Assembly: GCA_964431035.1 (NCBI GenBank) | Contig: CAYSIF010000009.1 | Location: 1 to 46,878 of the forward strand | Origin: Methanobrevibacter_A sp964431035 | Lineage (GTDB): Archaea > Methanobacteriota > Methanobacteria > Methanobacteriales > Methanobacteriaceae | Reading direction: 5' to 3' | Length of the DNA stretch: 46,878 nucleotides | Part shown: positions 44,426 to 46,878 of the stretch, piece after piece | How positions within the stretch are numbered: position 1 is the first letter of the stretch | Layout: the number at the start of each line of letters is the position of its first letter | Notes under the pieces: model-generated | Told to the model about the DNA's origin: nothing | The model's database searches: none | The model's input: the letters and a program-made list of their open reading frames with translations, nothing else | Made by a program: the position numbers and the translations under genes

Positions 44426-45778
44426 TTATTCATCTATAGATTCAACACTACTATCTAATATTTCAGCGTCTTTTTTCTCTATTTTTCTCACAATTAACTT
44501 ATCTATGTGGTGTCCATCAATAGATGCAATTTTAAAGTTAAATCCATCCCATTCGAACTTTTCACCAACATCAGGTATTTCACCACTATAACTTAGGATA
44601 AATCCTGCTACAGTTGTGTAATTGTCTTCTTCTTCTAATGGTAGTGGTTCTTCTATATGGAATAGGTCTTTAAATTCATCGATTGGGTATCTTCCTTCTA
44701 TTAACCATGAACCATTTCTTCTTTTTATTGCTTTTGGTTCATCATCTTCATCTATTCCTGGAATATCTCCAACTATTCCTTCAAGTAAATCGTTTAATGT
44801 TATTAATCCTTCTAATGTTCCGAATTCATCTACAACTAATGCCATGTGAACATATTCATTATTGGATTTATATTTTTTCAGTAATTCCATTGAAGGTAGG
44901 TTTTCAGGAACTACTAATGGATTTTTTATATTTTTCTTTAATTCTAATTTGTTTTTTGTGAAAATTGAACTTAGTATATCTTTTGCTTGTATGACTCCTA
45001 GGAAATCATCAAGTTCTCCTTCTGCTATCGGGAATATGGATCTTTTACTTTCAATGACTTTTCTTTTCATTTCCTCTAAGTCTTCTTCTAAATCTATCCA
45101 TATAATATCATTACGTGGAGTCATTATCATGTCTACTTTTTGTGCGTCTAGGCGGAATACTCTTTTTATGATACTTTCTTCTTCTTTTTCAATTGTACCG
45201 TCTTGTATTCCTTCTTTTATTAGTAGTTTGACTTCTTCTTGTGTTACAACATCATCATCTGATGGTTTGGATCCTAAAAGTTTTAGTATGAAGTTTGTTG
45301 ATCCGCTTAAAGCATTAACAATTGGTTTTGCAATTGTTGTTATGTATTTCATTGATTTAGCACATTTAACTGCAGATTTTTCTGGATTGTTCATTGCAAT
45401 ACGTTTTGGAACGATTTCTCCAATGATTAAACTGAAGTATGTTGTTATAACTACAACAATTATCATAGCAACTGTATTACTTGTGCTTGGTGTTAAAAAG
45501 GCGGATAAATATTTTGCAATTGGTTGGGAGAATGTAGCTCCACCTAAAGCCCCTGTAAGTATGCCTATTAATGTTATTCCCACTTGTATTGCTGATAAAA
45601 ATTCATTCGGGTCATCTAAAAAGTTTAAGATGATATGTGCTCTGCGTTCTCCGTCACGTTCCATTTTTTGCAATGTGACTTTTTTTGATGATACAATAGC
45701 TATTTCAGCTAATGATAAATATGCGTTAAATAAAATTAAAACAGCGATAAGTATTATTTCAAAATAAATTTCGTACAT
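44426..45778 (-). CDS. CorC/HlyC-type CNNM family transporter-associated protein
   Basis: This 450-residue protein has an N-terminal DUF21/CNNM membrane domain (four helices, with LAEIAIVSSKKVTLQ and LIGEIVPKRIAM), a pair of CBS domains (MTPRNDIIWIDLEED and LVVDEFGTLEGLITLNDLLEGIVG), and a C-terminal CorC_HlyC domain (WLIEGRYPIDEF, YTTVAGFILSYSGEIPDVG). The family handles Mg2+ or other divalent cations, often as exchangers. AGGAATG precedes the ATG at 45778. Confidence 0.88.
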   Translation of the reverse strand: MYEIYFEIILIAVLILFNAYLSLAEIAIVSSKKVTLQKMERDGERRAHIILNFLDDPNEFLSAIQVGITLIGILTGALGGATFSQPIAKYLSAFLTPSTSNTVAMIIVVVITTYFSLIIGEIVPKRIAMNNPEKSAVKCAKSMKYITTIAKPIVNALSGSTNFILKLLGSKPSDDDVVTQEEVKLLIKEGIQDGTIEKEEESIIKRVFRLDAQKVDMIMTPRNDIIWIDLEEDLEEMKRKVIESKRSIFPIAEGELDDFLGVIQAKDILSSIFTKNKLELKKNIKNPLVVPENLPSMELLKKYKSNNEYVHMALVVDEFGTLEGLITLNDLLEGIVGDIPGIDEDDEPKAIKRRNGSWLIEGRYPIDEFKDLFHIEEPLPLEEEDNYTTVAGFILSYSGEIPDVGEKFEWDGFNFKIASIDGHHIDKLIVRKIEKKDAEILDSSVESIDE

Positions 45779-45816
45779 AATGCATTCCTGATATGAAAAA
45801 ATTATTAATATTTTTT

Positions 45817-46035
45817 TTAGTGTTTTAGTTTGTTAGCAGTTATAAAGCCTGTTCCTCCATAAATATCTTCCTGCATTTGTTGAACGGCTTCTGCTGCTTG
45901 TGCTTGTGTTTCAACTTTTTTAAATATTCTTCTTTCTTTAACTTTTAGGGTTTTACCACAGGTGCATTTTCTAGTTTTAACACCTTCCTTGGCATATAAT
46001 ACCCTTCCACAACCACAACGGAAAATATAATACAT
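45817..46035 (-). CDS. DUF1922 zinc-ribbon protein
   Basis: This 72-residue protein starts YYIFRCGCGRVLYAKEGVKTRKCTCGK, with two CxC pairs that make a small zinc ribbon, followed by a helical tail (QAQAAEAVQQMQEDIYGGTGF). It matches the archaeal DUF1922 family, for which a Methanothermobacter member (MTH1184) has a solved structure, as far as I remember. The function is unknown. It is a short free-standing gene in the same direction as the CorC-like and TraB-like genes. Confidence 0.82.
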   Translation of the reverse strand: MYYIFRCGCGRVLYAKEGVKTRKCTCGKTLKVKERRIFKKVETQAQAAEAVQQMQEDIYGGTGFITANKLKH

Positions 46036-46120
46036 TTTTTAAAATCTGTTCCCCTTAATAATATTATAATATTTTTATTTATTTTTTTTTAAGTATATAA
46101 TATTAGTTTTAATATTATAT

Positions 46121-46878
46121 TTAAAGTATTTGCATAAAGAGTGGAATAAATACTTGTGATGGTAAAATGACTAATGTAGCAATACTAACACTTATATTAG
46201 TACCAACAACAACTAATAATATTCTAAAAATATTATTATTCCATAAATCTCTTAAAGATTCGATTTTATTAAGATTTTTAATATCTTTTTTACGAACTTT
46301 TCTATATTTAACCTCTGTTAATCCACTAAACCATCCAGCAGCTAATAATGGGTGAATAATTGTTAACGGTGCAACAATTCCTCCAACAATTGCTGATTGG
46401 ATTTTACTTCCACTAAGAATAGAGCCTAAAAAACCCATAATCATACTAATTCCAACGAATTCTAGTAGATTCCATTGGATACTAATACCTTTTATAAATG
46501 CAAGAAAAAATATCACAACAAAAAGTATTGGAATCAATGCTAGGATAATTTTTAGCCATGGTATTCCTTTTTTCTTTTCAACGGTGTTTAACTCACTTAT
46601 TGGAGGTAGTGTTTCAGGTTTGTCTAAGTATTCTTCTATTCCTGCTTTATGCCCTGCACCTACGACTGCAACAACTTTGTCTTCTGGAATATTTAGTATG
46701 CTGTTTGCAAGGTATGCATCTCTTTCAGCAACAAGTGTGTGGTATACTTCAGGTGATTCTTCTTTGAAGTAGCCCATTACTTCTTCTAGCATCTCATCAC
46801 TTTTAAGGTCTTCAACATCTACTTCTTCTTCATCTCCGGTTATAAAGCTTACAAGGAGGTTAAAAATAAATTTAATTT
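46121..46878 (-). CDS. TraB family protein, C-terminal part (partial)
   Basis: The visible 252 residues run off the right edge. Reading in from the edge, the frame is open (FNLLVSFITGDEEEVDVEDL) into EVMGYFKEESPEVYHTLVAERDAYLAN, then VVAVVGAGHKAGIEEYL, the hallmark of the TraB/PrgY family, followed by a linker and four or five membrane helices. TraB relatives include the pheromone shutdown protein of Enterococcus and are proposed to be membrane proteases or ligand-binding proteins; the archaeal role is unknown. The true start lies beyond the window. Confidence 0.85.
   Translation of the reverse strand, partial: IKFIFNLLVSFITGDEEEVDVEDLKSDEMLEEVMGYFKEESPEVYHTLVAERDAYLANSILNIPEDKVVAVVGAGHKAGIEEYLDKPETLPPISELNTVEKKKGIPWLKIILALIPILFVVIFFLAFIKGISIQWNLLEFVGISMIMGFLGSILSGSKIQSAIVGGIVAPLTIIHPLLAAGWFSGLTEVKYRKVRKKDIKNLNKIESLRDLWNNNIFRILLVVVGTNISVSIATLVILPSQVFIPLFMQIL

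Noticed and set aside
44862..45767. Long plus-strand open frame opposite the CorC-like gene
   Set aside because: It is the mirror of a conserved DUF21-CBS-CorC coding sequence on the minus strand; its Ser/Ile/Phe-rich translation has no domain features.
1..46878. CRISPR array, defence island or prophage
   Set aside because: No regularly spaced repeats, cas genes, integrases, capsid or restriction genes were seen; the SF1 helicase alone is not evidence of a defence system.

Overview
The window comes from a very AT-rich methanogenic archaeon of the order Methanobacteriales, most likely Methanosphaera or a close relative. The evidence is a complete 17-gene energy-converting hydrogenase B operon (ehbA-Q), genes for methanopterin (mptA), F420 (cofG) and coenzyme M type hydroxyacid metabolism, archaeal information-processing genes (fibrillarin, Nop5, proteasome beta, KH/beta-CASP factor aCPSF1/FttA, Trm1, Lrp), and a family B DNA polymerase that stops just after motif C, which is the split-PolB arrangement of this order. 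From memory, the gene content resembles the Methanothermobacter thermautotrophicus stretch MTH1184 (DUF1922) to MTH1254 (argG), including MTH1187, MTH1203 (aCPSF1) and MTH1208 (PolB1); this was not searched.

Layout. 1-50 is the start of a leftward argininosuccinate synthase-like gene. 51-494 is a non-coding stretch with a 21-bp inverted repeat and two tandem copies of an archaeal box A fused to a palindromic operator-like site. 495-4144 holds an SF1 helicase (-), an aspartoacylase-family deacylase (+) and a YdjM-like membrane hydrolase (+). 4324-14322 is the ehb operon: Mnh/Mrp-like antiporter subunits (ehbA-J), polyferredoxin and ferredoxin (ehbK, L), [NiFe] small and large subunits (ehbM, N), the NuoH-like anchor (ehbO) and two accessory genes (ehbP, Q). 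It should couple ion flow to low-potential ferredoxin reduction for anabolic CO2 fixation.

14323-22613 has a nucleotidyltransferase-like gene (-), a membrane-anchored surface protein, a DUF366-queD-queE group for the 7-deazaguanine (archaeosine) pathway, a four-CBS protein, prephenate dehydratase, a surface protein that appears to lack a usual start codon, a lipoprotein and CoaBC. A 635-bp spacer follows, containing one compact GC-richer hairpin that may be a small RNA. 23249-25122 encodes the box C/D RNP core (flpA, nop5) leftward; 25298-29912 encodes PyrD, PyrK, an AI-2E family permease and PolB1 rightward.

30114-35233 is leftward: hydroxyacid dehydrogenase, PurM, aCPSF1/FttA and PsmB. After a 500-bp AT-rich spacer comes a Taw2/Trm5-type methyltransferase-fold gene (+), then a tight leftward cofG-unknown-mptA operon, an Lrp/AsnC regulator and Trm1. 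The end has a DegT-family aminotransferase (+), a thiamine-binding MTH1187-family gene (-), an NcsA/TtuA-like tRNA thiolase (+), a CaCA exchanger, a CorC/CNNM-like protein, a DUF1922 zinc ribbon and the C-terminal part of a TraB-family protein cut by the window edge.

I see no tRNA, rRNA, CRISPR array or intact insertion sequence. Most of the window is conserved housekeeping sequence. The points most worth checking are the tandem promoter/operator repeat, the candidate RNA, the apparent AUA start, the unknown gene inside cofG-mptA, and DUF366 beside queD-queE. No convincing new defence or mobile system was found.
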